DNA from: Halolactibacillus alkaliphilus
Lineage (GTDB): Bacteria; Bacillota; Bacilli; Bacillales; Amphibacillaceae
DNA: 64,000 nt
NCBI RefSeq assembly: GCF_900115465.1
Contig: NZ_FOWN01000009.1
Span: forward strand, 18,627 to 82,626
Direction of reading: 5' to 3'
A model generated the notes under the pieces. That model searched no databases and had not been told where the DNA came from. It saw only the letters and a program-made list of their open reading frames with translations. Positions 16,468 to 25,139 of the stretch are shown here, piece by piece. The translations under genes and the position numbers were made by a program. Position 1 is the first letter of the stretch. Each line of letters begins with the position of its first letter.

Positions 16468-16856
16468 CACATACGTCCTCCTTCCGTTTCACTCTTTAAT
16501 ACATCCAGTAACGCTTTTAGTTCATCTATTGATATACCGACAGTGCCGGCCAAATCCAGCGCGTCTTGTAGATGGTTTTCGATTTGTTTTAAGTACTCTT
16601 CTTTAATAAGCGACGGATTCATGCCTTTTACATAAGACCCCCGCTTGGCCATCGTGTAAATAAATCCATCACGTTCTAACTCTTCATAGGCACGTTTTGT
16701 TGTAATGACACTAACTTTTAAGTCTTTTGCGAGTTGTCTGATTGAGGGCAAAGCCTCATCCTTATTTAATTCACACGCAATAATTTGCGATTTAATCTGA
16801 TCATATATTTGTTTGAAAATAGGCGCATCTGATTGATTATGAATCACTAAGCGCAT
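16467..16856 (-). CDS. GntR family transcriptional regulator, YtrA subfamily
   Basis: A 129-residue short GntR regulator. The winged helix spans about residues 10-80, with PIFKQIYDQIKSQII, ALPSIRQLAKDLKVSVITTKRAYEELERDGFIYT and the wing KRGSYV. The short all-helical tail (about 50 residues) and the linked ABC genes define the YtrA subfamily, whose members repress their own transporter operon. A longer reading from 16907 is possible, but it would read through the promoter; a GGTG-containing site precedes the ATG at 16856. The region directly upstream carries a consensus promoter with a palindromic site over it (16873-16912). Confidence 0.85.
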   Translation of the reverse strand: MRLVIHNQSDAPIFKQIYDQIKSQIIACELNKDEALPSIRQLAKDLKVSVITTKRAYEELERDGFIYTMAKRGSYVKGMNPSLIKEEYLKQIENHLQDALDLAGTVGISIDELKALLDVLKSETEGGRM

Positions 16857-16872
16857 CGTTTCACCAACTTTC

Positions 16873-16912
16873 TGTATATATACAAAATATACAAAATAAA
16901 CAGACATGTCAA
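16873..16912 (-). promoter_or_regulatory. Promoter and autoregulatory operator of the YtrA-type operon
   Basis: On the minus strand TTGACA (16907-16912) and TATTTT (16884-16889) are 17 bp apart. The perfect 12-bp palindrome TGTATATATACA occupies 16873-16884, abutting the -10, and a second TTTTGTATA half-like copy precedes it. Position and symmetry suit binding by the GntR dimer encoded immediately downstream. Confidence 0.65.
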
Positions 16913-16925
16913 CTGTTTTTTAAAA

Positions 16926-16959
16926 ATGAAAAAGCGCCCCCTCGTAAAAGGAGACGCTT
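16926..16959 (-). terminator. Terminator of glgP
   Basis: An 11-bp stem with two G-U pairs and a 6-nt loop, followed on the minus strand by TTTTTCATTTT, about 20 bp past the stop of the phosphorylase gene. Confidence 0.8.
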
Positions 16960-16981
16960 ATCAATCATTGATTATATTCTA

Positions 16982-18595
16982 TTAGTTTTTAGCATACAAC
17001 TTGTCGTAGTAATCTTCGAGCATACGTTTTACCGCAAATCGGTCACGTGTAGACGCGATGCTGCGCGACATCATTTGAACCCACTTATCTCGGTTATCAT
17101 AAAATGTTGGGAGCACGTCTTCTTGCAGTATACGATAAAGCGCATCTAAATCATTTTTATCTAATGCTTCAACATCCTCAGATTCAAAGCCATCACCGAA
17201 TTGCCAGCCATTCTCACCGTGTTCACATGCTTCTGGCCACCAACCATCTAATGTACTTAAATTTAGGACACCGTTCATCGCTGCTTTCATTCCTGACGTT
17301 CCACTTGCCTCTTTTGGACGACGTGGGTTGTTTAGCCAAACATCAGAACCTCGTGTTAACATTGCCCCAATGGTCATATCATAGTTTTCTAAGAACACAA
17401 CTGCATGTGGGTATTTTGTCGCCATCTTCACGAGCGAAGAAACAATGCCTTTTCCAGTATCATCAAGCGGGTGTGCTTTTCCAGAGAAAACAATTTGCAC
17501 ATCACCAGATTCTAGTAATGGACCAATGATTGACTCATCCGTGAAAATAAAGTCACTTCGCTTGTATGGTGCGGCACGACGTGAAAAACCGATAATTAAC
17601 TTATCTTCTTTCAATCGCACGCCATTGCGCTCTTCGATAAAGTCAATGAGCGCACGTTTATTTTCTAAGTGACGTGACCACAAGTCCCCACCACTTTCTT
17701 GAAGGTCTAACATTTTTTCATCTACCCACGTTGGGCGGTGAATACAGTTTGTAATAGGAATAATCTCTGAACGGTTATCAACATGCGCCCACATTTTATT
17801 TGCGGTCTCACCATGTAATTCAGCTACAGCATTTGACATTCGTGATAGTCGTAAAGCACCTACTGTCATATTAAACGGTGCACCACCAATTTCAACAAGT
17901 TGTTCGACCGTTAAGCCATTGGCTGCGCCCATGTATAACAGTTTCTCAATTGGGTGCGACTCATTTCCTTCTACAATAGGTGTGTGCGTTGTAAAGACAG
18001 TTTCTTCACGGGTTTGACGCCACGCTTCATAAAAATCTAGGCCTTGGCCCATCTTTTCCCGCATTAATTCAAACCCTGCGAATAAAGCATGACCTTCGTT
18101 AAAGTGATACACATCAATATCATGGCCTAATTTGCGTAACGCACGTACACCCGCAATTCCTAAGACCATTTCTTGTGCGATACGTTCTTCACCAAACCAA
18201 CCATAAAGTTGACCTGTAATCCAAGATTCAGGGTTACCAGGTACATCTGTATCTAATAAGTATAATGGCACGTTGCCAAATTGCTCAACTTTCCATACTT
18301 TACACGTAATGTTTTGCTTTCGAATAGTTACATCAACTGTCACACCCGTATCTTCTAAGAAATCATACTCATAATTGTGATAACTATCATATGGCTTACC
18401 ATTTTCATCGATTCGCTGATCAGTATACCCTTGTTTCCACTTGATGCCGATGCCTACCATTGGGTAACCATGATCTTTAGCACCTTTTAAATAGTCACCT
18501 GCGAGAATTCCTAAGCCACCTGCATACGTTTTCATACTTGTGTCTAATCCATACTCCATACAGAAGTATGCTACACGTGAATCTTTATTCGTCAT
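16982..18595 (-). CDS. glgP: Alpha-glucan phosphorylase (GT35 family)
   Basis: A 537-residue glycogen/starch-type phosphorylase of the shorter alpha-glucan form. The N-terminal VAYFCMEYGLDTSMKTYAGG and the C-terminal block KEASGTSGMKAAMNGVLNL contain the phosphate and pyridoxal-phosphate site; the lysine of SGMK is the cofactor-binding residue. It releases glucose-1-phosphate from alpha-1,4-glucans or maltodextrins in the cytoplasm. It is much shorter than classical GlgP (about 800 residues) and lacks the N-terminal DUF3417 domain of the actinobacterial type. No glycogen synthesis genes are adjacent. AAGGAGG lies 7 nt before the ATG. Confidence 0.85.
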   Translation of the reverse strand: MTNKDSRVAYFCMEYGLDTSMKTYAGGLGILAGDYLKGAKDHGYPMVGIGIKWKQGYTDQRIDENGKPYDSYHNYEYDFLEDTGVTVDVTIRKQNITCKVWKVEQFGNVPLYLLDTDVPGNPESWITGQLYGWFGEERIAQEMVLGIAGVRALRKLGHDIDVYHFNEGHALFAGFELMREKMGQGLDFYEAWRQTREETVFTTHTPIVEGNESHPIEKLLYMGAANGLTVEQLVEIGGAPFNMTVGALRLSRMSNAVAELHGETANKMWAHVDNRSEIIPITNCIHRPTWVDEKMLDLQESGGDLWSRHLENKRALIDFIEERNGVRLKEDKLIIGFSRRAAPYKRSDFIFTDESIIGPLLESGDVQIVFSGKAHPLDDTGKGIVSSLVKMATKYPHAVVFLENYDMTIGAMLTRGSDVWLNNPRRPKEASGTSGMKAAMNGVLNLSTLDGWWPEACEHGENGWQFGDGFESEDVEALDKNDLDALYRILQEDVLPTFYDNRDKWVQMMSRSIASTRDRFAVKRMLEDYYDKLYAKN

Positions 18596-18835
18596 TACAA
18601 TTCCTCCTTCATATGATTAGCTTGATACAATGCTTGTTGATACACTTTGAAAGCGCAATCAATCTACACCTTCTATCCTACACTAACTTTTTACTTTTGG
18701 CTAGTATTTTTGAGAAAGCGGTTGCATTATTTACATTTTAACCACGTTAGTGTTTTTTAAAAACACGACGTTTAACACATCAAACCTTTCTCTTTACTTA
18801 CTTTTGTTGTTATTCCCCAAAAGTAATGTAACCAA

Positions 18836-18871
18836 ACAAAAAAGCAAGACCGTTAAGTCCTGCTTTTTTGT
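18836..18871 (-). terminator. Terminator of typA
   Basis: A paired 8-bp core (one G-U) with flanking A and T runs closes a 6-nt loop; on the minus strand it ends in TTTTTTG. The plus strand also has a T run, so it could act both ways. Confidence 0.8.
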
Positions 18872-18897
18872 TGGTTCATCTTATTTAATCGTGAACA

Positions 18898-20718
18898 TTA
18901 GCCCTTTTTGGATGCTTTTTCACGCTCGTTTTTATTTAAAATCTTCTTACGTAAACGAATCGATTCTGGTGTTACTTCACAGTATTCATCATCATTCAAG
19001 TATTCAATCGCTTCTTCTAATGTTAATTGACGCGTTTTACGAATGGTTGACGTCTGATCTTTATTCGCTGAACGAACGTTAGTTAGGTGTTTCTCTTTAG
19101 TAATATTTACTGTAAGATCATTATCTCGGTTATGCTCTCCAACAATCATCCCAGCATAAACTTCTGTGCCTGGATCAACAAAGATAATCCCACGATCTTC
19201 TAAGTTCATAATACCGTAAGTCGATGCTTTACCATTTTCTAAAGAAACAAGCACGCCTTGACGTCGACCACCGACTTTACCTTTAACAACCGGTTGGTAA
19301 CTATCAAATGTATGATTGATAATACCATAACCACGTGTTTGAGTTAAGAACTCCGTTGAGTAACCAATTAAACCACGTGACGGTATCTTAAATTCAAGTC
19401 TTACTTGACCATTTCCTTGGTTTACCATATCGACCATTTCACCTTTACGAGAACCAAGCGATTCCATGACAGCTCCTGTATGTTCTTCTGGAACATCCAC
19501 TTGAACGTGCTCAACAGGCTCACACTTCACACCATCAACGTCTTTAATAATAACTTGCGGCTTAGATAATTGTAATTCAAAACCTTCACGGCGCATGTTC
19601 TCAACGAGAATAGATAAGTGTAACTCACCACGACCTGATACAACCCAAGCGTCTGGTGAATCTGTTGGATCAACACGCAAACTAACATCTGTTTCTAACT
19701 GAAGCATAAGACGCTCTTCAATTTTACGTGACGTAATGTATTTCCCTTCACGACCAGCAAATGGACTGTTGTTTGTTACGAAGGTCATTTGTAATGTCGG
19801 CTCATCAATGTGAAGAATAGGAAGCGCCTCTAAATGGTTCGTTGGACAAACCGTTTCTCCAACGTTGATATCTTCTAAACCAGCCAAAGCAATAATGTCT
19901 CCGCTGCGTGCTTCGTTAATTTCGATACGCTTTAGTCCTAAGAAACCAAAGATTTTAGAGACACGGAAGTTTTTCGTCGAACCATCTTTTTTAATCAATG
20001 TGACTTGCTCACCAACTTTTAATGACCCACGAATCACACGACCAATACCGATACGACCTAAGTAATCATTATAATCAAGTAACGTGACTTGAAATTGTAA
20101 TGGTTCTTCTGAGTTATCTACTGGCGCCGGAATATTTGTCATAATCGTTTGAAAGACTGCTTCCATAGACTCTTCTTGTGTATCCGGTGCATCACCTGAA
20201 GTTCCATTTAATGCGGATGCATAAACAACAGGAAATTCTAATTGCTCATCATCTGCACCTAGTTCGATAAACAAATCTAACACTTCATCTACGACGTGTT
20301 CTGGACGCGCATTAGGACGATCAATTTTATTTAGTACAACAACAGGTCGTAATTTTTGTTCTAAAGCTTTTTTCAACACAAAACGTGTTTGTGGCATACA
20401 GCCTTCGTAAGCATCAACGACAAGTAATACACCGTCAACCATACGTAAAATACGTTCAACTTCTCCACCAAAGTCGGCGTGACCTGGTGTATCTAAAATA
20501 TTAATACGCGTATCATTGTAATTGATCGCGGTATTTTTAGCTAAAATGGTAATTCCACGTTCACGTTCGATATCATTCGAATCCATCATCCGGTCATCGG
20601 TTTGTTCATTCTCACGAAACGTGCCTGAATAACGTAACAATTGATCGACTAACGTTGTTTTTCCGTGGTCAACGTGGGCAATAATTGCTATGTTACGAAT
20701 ATCTTCTCTTAATTGCAT
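18898..20718 (-). CDS. typA: Ribosome-associated translational GTPase TypA/BipA
   Basis: A 606-residue translation-factor GTPase. G1 AHVDHGKT, G2 region ERERGITI, G3 DTPGHADFGG and G4 NKIDRPNARP are all present, and the C-terminal half includes SRGLIGYSTEFLTQTRGYG, the conserved BipA segment. It binds the 70S ribosome and helps late 50S assembly and growth at low temperature and under stress. AGAGGAG is 10 nt before the ATG at 20718; the frame extends to 20754 but that part lacks a binding site and is not conserved in type. A possible extended -10 promoter (20774-20782) lies upstream beside a large inverted repeat. Confidence 0.93.
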   Translation of the reverse strand: MQLREDIRNIAIIAHVDHGKTTLVDQLLRYSGTFRENEQTDDRMMDSNDIERERGITILAKNTAINYNDTRINILDTPGHADFGGEVERILRMVDGVLLVVDAYEGCMPQTRFVLKKALEQKLRPVVVLNKIDRPNARPEHVVDEVLDLFIELGADDEQLEFPVVYASALNGTSGDAPDTQEESMEAVFQTIMTNIPAPVDNSEEPLQFQVTLLDYNDYLGRIGIGRVIRGSLKVGEQVTLIKKDGSTKNFRVSKIFGFLGLKRIEINEARSGDIIALAGLEDINVGETVCPTNHLEALPILHIDEPTLQMTFVTNNSPFAGREGKYITSRKIEERLMLQLETDVSLRVDPTDSPDAWVVSGRGELHLSILVENMRREGFELQLSKPQVIIKDVDGVKCEPVEHVQVDVPEEHTGAVMESLGSRKGEMVDMVNQGNGQVRLEFKIPSRGLIGYSTEFLTQTRGYGIINHTFDSYQPVVKGKVGGRRQGVLVSLENGKASTYGIMNLEDRGIIFVDPGTEVYAGMIVGEHNRDNDLTVNITKEKHLTNVRSANKDQTSTIRKTRQLTLEEAIEYLNDDEYCEVTPESIRLRKKILNKNEREKASKKG

Positions 20719-20773
20719 CCCTAAACATCTCCTCTTTGTGTAAAAAAACCTCAACTGACAGTTTAACTGAGTA

Positions 20774-20841
20774 AGTATAGCATAAAAGCAACATCATCGT
20801 ATAGACTTTTCACCAAAAAAACGAAAAAAAACGATGATGTT
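20774..20841 (-). promoter_or_regulatory. typA promoter region with flanking inverted repeat
   Basis: On the minus strand TGCTATACT (20774-20782) is a good extended -10. Upstream, perfect 11-bp arms at 20790-20800 and 20831-20841 enclose a 30-nt loop of A/T tracts. The near arm lies over the -35 position. The repeat could be a weak terminator of the cssS-like gene or a regulator site for typA. Confidence 0.45.
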
Positions 20842-20949
20842 ACATATTTTTTTGCGTATTCACATTTAATATTTCCATATGAGATAAATATTAACTAATT
20901 CATACATACGCATCGCAAGTGACGTTTCAGCTAAAGGGCGTTTTGCTTA

Positions 20950-22269
20950 TCACAACACAATCGTAAACCTCGCGCCACCTAATGGCGATGTGTCTACTTT
21001 AATATAACCATGAGACCGTTCTATAATCGCACGCGAAATCGCTAAGCCTAAACCTGTCTCACCACCCTTACCCTTAATAAAGCGATCGAACAATTGTGGC
21101 ATCAACACTTCATCAATGCCTTCACCATCATCATCAATCGTAATATATAATCGCCCACTTTCATGACGCGCTTCAACAAAAACATGCGTCTTCGCATGAC
21201 GAATAGCATTCGTTATGATGTTCATAAGTGCACGTAACACTTTTTCTTCATCTACAACAACCGTCAAATCATCTAAGACTTGATGGTTTAAGGCAATTTG
21301 TTGATCCGTTGCTAAAGGAATTGCCCGATCAATCGCTTGTTGAATTAAATGCGAGATATAAATCGTCTCTTCATGATAAATCGTCTCATCGCTATCTAAC
21401 TTCGCCAATAGAATCATCTCATTAATAATTTTTTTCAACCGGCCAATTTCTTGCGTAATGACTTCTAACCCTCGCGTTTCTTCTTCTCCGGTAAAGACGC
21501 CATCTTTAATGCCTTCCGCATATCCTTGTATTGTCATGAGAGGTGTCTTTAATTCATGGCTTGCATTTTGGAAGAATTGTTGTTGGGATTTCATGTAGCG
21601 TTCAAGCGCCCTTGCCATATCAACCATGCTTTCTTCTACTTCTTTTATTTCCCCAGTTGCTTTAATTCTCTCTAATGAATCAAATTGACGCTTTTCTACT
21701 TTCTTTAGTTGATGTTTTAATTGAGATAATGGCGTCACTAAACGCATCGTTAAATAGTGAGACAGAATCGCTATAACAATGACACCAAACATAAAGACAA
21801 TCACTAATCGATTAAAAAAAACACTCTGAACTGCTTCAATATCGCCTAACGGTGTAATCAACACCAATTCTTGATTTAGCAACTCTGGGTATATAGGTAA
21901 AATAGACACAACATATTCCGTTTCACCGTCACTCCATAAAGGTTGGTCTGTTTGAGTTAAGTCATAGCGGTTAACCCACGTTTCAATGGTACGAATATTA
22001 AGTGATGATGAATAGAGCATCACTTGTTCATTTGCACGGTTATAAATAAACAAATAGACCTCTTCATCATTGATCCAATCCGAAAAGTTTCTTGGCGCTA
22101 CTTCACTATAAAGAAATTGCGCTAATAGCTCACCTTTCTCTGTTAATTGATCTTTCTCATTTTGGATGAGCACATCCAACAACAGGGAATGAATCGCCAC
22201 CGTAACAAATAACATCGTGGCCACTAATAATGTGGTAAATGCTACAGTTAACTGTGTCTGTAGTCTCAC
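20950..22269 (-). CDS. cssS: Sensor histidine kinase, CssS-like
   Basis: A 439-residue membrane kinase. TM1 (about 8-30), an extracellular sensor of about 135 residues, TM2 (about 165-187), a HAMP-like linker, HisKA with FFQNASHELKTPLMTIQGYAEG (phospho-histidine), and HATPase motifs NIITNAIRH, DDGEGI and GETGLGLAISRAI are visible in order. It starts at the GTG at 22269, overlapping the regulator stop by four bases, with GGAGGAGG upstream. Pairing with a CssR-like regulator and a divergent HtrA protease matches B. subtilis cssRS, which senses misfolded secreted protein at the membrane-wall interface. The orthology is inferred from context. Confidence 0.78.
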   Translation of the reverse strand: MRLQTQLTVAFTTLLVATMLFVTVAIHSLLLDVLIQNEKDQLTEKGELLAQFLYSEVAPRNFSDWINDEEVYLFIYNRANEQVMLYSSSLNIRTIETWVNRYDLTQTDQPLWSDGETEYVVSILPIYPELLNQELVLITPLGDIEAVQSVFFNRLVIVFMFGVIVIAILSHYLTMRLVTPLSQLKHQLKKVEKRQFDSLERIKATGEIKEVEESMVDMARALERYMKSQQQFFQNASHELKTPLMTIQGYAEGIKDGVFTGEEETRGLEVITQEIGRLKKIINEMILLAKLDSDETIYHEETIYISHLIQQAIDRAIPLATDQQIALNHQVLDDLTVVVDEEKVLRALMNIITNAIRHAKTHVFVEARHESGRLYITIDDDGEGIDEVLMPQLFDRFIKGKGGETGLGLAISRAIIERSHGYIKVDTSPLGGARFTIVL

Positions 22270-22952
22270 GTTGCCTCCTCCTGTCGTAAACGATAACCAT
22301 AACCCCACACGGTCTCGAGTGGGACACCGTCCATTTTCTTCCGCAGACGCTTCACCAAGTCATCCACCGCTCGATCACTTCCAAAATAATCATCACCCCA
22401 AACAAGCGTGAGTAACTCTTCGCGTGAAAAAGCGCGGTTTTCATTTCTTACAAGGTGATAAATTAAGTCATATTCTTTAGAGGTTACGTCTACTTCATTG
22501 CCATGCCAAAAAACACGTCGCTCATTATGATTAATCACTAAACTGCCCACTTCGATTGTTGCCGCTTGAATACTTTTCGTTTCAAGCGGTTGAAGCCGCC
22601 TAAACAAGCGCTTCACGCGAGCAACAAGTTCTCGCGGACTAAAGGGTTTGGTTAAATAGTCATCACTACCAAGTTCAAGTCCAAGTATCTTATCAACTTC
22701 TTCATCCTTGGCCGAGATGATGATAATTGGCACTTCGCTTGTTTGTCTAATACGTTTACATAGCTCATATCCGTCCATTCCCGGTAACATAATGTCTAAA
22801 ATCCACATGTCTGGTTGCTGTTTTTCTGCATATGCCCATGCACTTTCAGCATCCCCAACTACAGAGACCTCATAGCCCTCTTTTACTAAATAAGCTTTGA
22901 CGATTTCTCGGATATTCGGGTCATCTTCTACAATAAAGATATGTTGTCGCAT
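22266..22952 (-). CDS. cssR: OmpR-family response regulator, CssR-like
   Basis: A 228-residue regulator. The receiver (1-120) has the acidic pair VEDD, phospho-acceptor aspartate in MWILDIMLPGMDGYE and switch lysine in LTKPFSPRE. The DNA-binding half has VTSKEYDLIYHL and a recognition helix ending GSDRAVDDLVKRLRKKM then ETVWGYGYRL, a tail that resembles B. subtilis CssR closely. It would activate htrA-type genes under secretion stress and probably its own operon. AGGAGG 7 nt upstream fixes the ATG at 22952; the frame's earlier ATG at 22970 precedes the binding site. Confidence 0.8.
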   Translation of the reverse strand: MRQHIFIVEDDPNIREIVKAYLVKEGYEVSVVGDAESAWAYAEKQQPDMWILDIMLPGMDGYELCKRIRQTSEVPIIIISAKDEEVDKILGLELGSDDYLTKPFSPRELVARVKRLFRRLQPLETKSIQAATIEVGSLVINHNERRVFWHGNEVDVTSKEYDLIYHLVRNENRAFSREELLTLVWGDDYFGSDRAVDDLVKRLRKKMDGVPLETVWGYGYRLRQEEAT

Positions 22953-23220
22953 AGCAATTCCTCCTATCAATCATTAATTCCCCTGAAATTCTTAATATTT
23001 AACTAAATATTTTTACACTTGCTTTTATTATATCATGTTAATCGATGTATCATTTTTCTCTAGAGATTCATCTACTTCCCCTACATTTTCTCACATTTTG
23101 TTCAGTCTGTCTTTCCATACTTTTTTCATAACTTTACCGCATTCATACCTCATCTATTACCTATACTAATAAGTGTAAAGCAATTATAGTTTTTCTAATA
23201 AACGAAAGGGGATAATCAAC
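22953..23220. promoter_or_regulatory. Divergent cssR/htrA control region
   Basis: This 268-bp gap holds the promoters of both divergent units. On the plus strand TATACT (23162-23167) is a -10 candidate for htrA. Upstream, three similar octamers occur on the same strand: TTCCATAC at 23113, TTCATAAC at 23125 and TTCATACC at 23142. They are candidates for a response-regulator box, though the spacing (12 and 17 bp) is not even. Confidence 0.4.
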
Positions 23221-24507
23221 ATGGATGAATTTAAACAGTTACCTGAACAACAGAGCAACGAAAATATCATGAAAGAGACAGATCAAGAAGTAAATCACGA
23301 TGAAATAAATAAAGCAGTACCACCTGTAGGAGAAGAACTTCAAAATAAAAGAGCAGCTGAGGTGAAAAAGCAAAGTGTCCTCAGTCTCTGGCTCAGTGGA
23401 CTGATGGGTGGATTAACGGTAGCAGTGATTGGGTTTTTATTATTATTTAATGGGGTTATTCCGTTCCAAAACGAAACCATCCCATCAAATGATGACGCAT
23501 CACCAACTGCATCATTAATCCAGACTGGCTCATCTGATGATATTTCGACAGCCTTGTTGTCGAATGTGGGCGAAGCTGTTGTTGGGGTCGCAAATATTCA
23601 AAATCAAAGTTTATGGTCTGAATCAAATGACGCAGGAACTGGTTCTGGTGTCGTCTATAAAATAGAAGGAGACCGTGCGTATATTGTGACAAATCATCAC
23701 GTCATTAATAACGCAAGCAGTGTCGAAGTGATCTTATCAGACGGCGAACGCGTACAAGCGCAACTTCATGGCTCTGATGAGTTAACAGACTTAGCTGTTT
23801 TATCAATCGACAAAGAGCATGTATCAACCGTTGCAACATTCGGTTCATCAGCAGATTTAGTTGTTGGTGAAACAGCAATAGCTATCGGTAATCCGCTCGG
23901 TGAAGAGTTTGCAGGAACTGTAACAAAGGGGATTATCAGTGGGTTAAATCGTTCACTAACTGTTGATAGCAATCAAGACGGACGTGCTGATTGGACCGTC
24001 GATGTTATTCAAACAGATGCCGCTATTAACCCTGGAAACAGTGGTGGTGCATTAATCAATAGCCGTGGTGAAGTCATTGGTATTAACTCGATGAAAATAG
24101 CGTTGGCATCCGTTGAAGGCATTGGTTTTGCTATACCTATAGATGAAGCACAACCTATCATTGAACAACTTGAATCCTCAGGCGAGGTCAATCGCCCATT
24201 CATGGGTGTTAGCGCCGTCGACTTCTCAACGGTTCCAACAGAGCACGTTACACAGACATTGAAGCTTGATCCAGAACAAGTATCCAGTGGGATTGTTGTC
24301 GCAGAGGTTCACCCTAATTCTTCAGCAGCAAATGCCGGTCTACAAATGTATGATGTTATTACAGACATTGATGGCACACCTATTACTAACATGATGGACC
24401 TACGTCAATATCTGTATCGAGATGCAAGCATTGGCGAAACCGTTACGGTCACGTATTATCGGGATGGGGTGCAATCAACCGTTGAACTCACCTTACAAGG
24501 TGAATAA
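23221..24507 (+). CDS. htrA: HtrA/DegP-like membrane-anchored serine protease
   Basis: A 428-residue trypsin-fold protease. A cytoplasmic tail of about 55 residues precedes one transmembrane helix (SGLMGGLTVAVIGFLLLFNG), so the protease faces outward. The catalytic triad is His in VTNHHVIN, Asp in LTDLAVLSI and Ser in NPGNSGGAL. A single PDZ domain occupies the last 100 residues (GLQMYDVITDIDGTPI). It degrades or refolds misfolded secreted protein. The divergent cssRS pair suggests it is the stress-induced HtrA/HtrB-type member. GAAAGGGGA precedes the ATG. Confidence 0.9.
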   Translation: MDEFKQLPEQQSNENIMKETDQEVNHDEINKAVPPVGEELQNKRAAEVKKQSVLSLWLSGLMGGLTVAVIGFLLLFNGVIPFQNETIPSNDDASPTASLIQTGSSDDISTALLSNVGEAVVGVANIQNQSLWSESNDAGTGSGVVYKIEGDRAYIVTNHHVINNASSVEVILSDGERVQAQLHGSDELTDLAVLSIDKEHVSTVATFGSSADLVVGETAIAIGNPLGEEFAGTVTKGIISGLNRSLTVDSNQDGRADWTVDVIQTDAAINPGNSGGALINSRGEVIGINSMKIALASVEGIGFAIPIDEAQPIIEQLESSGEVNRPFMGVSAVDFSTVPTEHVTQTLKLDPEQVSSGIVVAEVHPNSSAANAGLQMYDVITDIDGTPITNMMDLRQYLYRDASIGETVTVTYYRDGVQSTVELTLQGE

Positions 24508-24514
24508 ATGACGC

Positions 24515-24538
24515 ACAAGTGATACACCACTTGTTTGA
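24515..24538 (+). terminator. Small hairpin after htrA
   Basis: Perfect 7-bp arms ACAAGTG and CACTTGT with a 6-nt loop follow the htrA stop, with a weak T-rich tail. The main stop is probably the larger palindrome downstream. Confidence 0.35.
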
Positions 24539-24613
24539 CATAGATTTAAAACGTCGACACGCATGCTACTTATAGCTCATTTCGATACTCTTCGTGTGAC
24601 GTTTTAACATTAC

Positions 24614-24653
24614 AACATATTAAGCCACGCCATATGGCGTGGCTTAATATGTT
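24614..24653. terminator. 40-bp perfect palindrome, presumed bidirectional terminator
   Basis: The 40 bases from 24614 to 24653 equal their own reverse complement exactly, centred on CATATG with no loop, with a GC-rich inner part and AT-rich outer part. It lies between convergent htrA and an acetyltransferase gene. There is no clean T run, so termination could use the AT-rich outer stem or the element may have another role. Confidence 0.6.
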
Positions 24654-24668
24654 ATTACATCGATGAGT

Positions 24669-25136
24669 TCACTTCCTATTCTCAAGGGGCTTATTAAACG
24701 CTTCTAAGACCATATCGACATGTAAAATACCATCTTCTAAATATTCTTCACTCACTGGAATAAAACCGAATGAACGATAAAAATCAAACAAATAAACTTG
24801 CGCATGTATTTTTATATCCGTTCGTTTAAATGTTATTTTTGCCGTTTCTATTGCTTTTGTGAGTAATTGTCTTCCAAGTTTTTGTTTTCTGAAATTAGGT
24901 TGAACCAAAATCCGACCGATAGACGGTTCATTATACATCACTCCAGGTGGAATCAATCGGCAGTAGCTCGTCAACTCACCTTCTTCTTCTGTAAAAAGAT
25001 GAAAGCATTGATCATCAATACCATCAACTTCTTTATAAGGACAATTTTGCTCAACGACAAACACATCCACACGTGCTTTTAATATTTGATACAATTCATC
25101 TAACGTTAAATCATGAAATGCCTTAACTTTAAACAT
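24669..25136 (-). CDS. ElaA-like GNAT N-acetyltransferase (copy 2 of a tandem pair)
   Basis: A 155-residue protein of the ElaA branch of GNAT. The N-terminal block LDELYQILKARVDVFVVEQNCPYKEVDGID is the ElaA signature, and the acetyl-CoA site is RILVQPNFRKQKLGRQLL. Substrate unknown. It starts 3 bp after the stop of a closely similar gene (25140-25577), so the two are a tandem duplication or a paralogous pair expressed together. The long palindrome at 24614-24653 closes the unit. Confidence 0.8.
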   Translation of the reverse strand: MFKVKAFHDLTLDELYQILKARVDVFVVEQNCPYKEVDGIDDQCFHLFTEEEGELTSYCRLIPPGVMYNEPSIGRILVQPNFRKQKLGRQLLTKAIETAKITFKRTDIKIHAQVYLFDFYRSFGFIPVSEEYLEDGILHVDMVLEAFNKPLENRK

Positions 25137-25139
25137 TAC

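Noticed and set aside
17104..17529. Plus-strand ORF of 141 codons opposite glgP
   Set aside because: Antisense shadow of the conserved phosphorylase gene; composition (His, Leu, Ser rich) and lack of a binding site are typical of a mirror frame.
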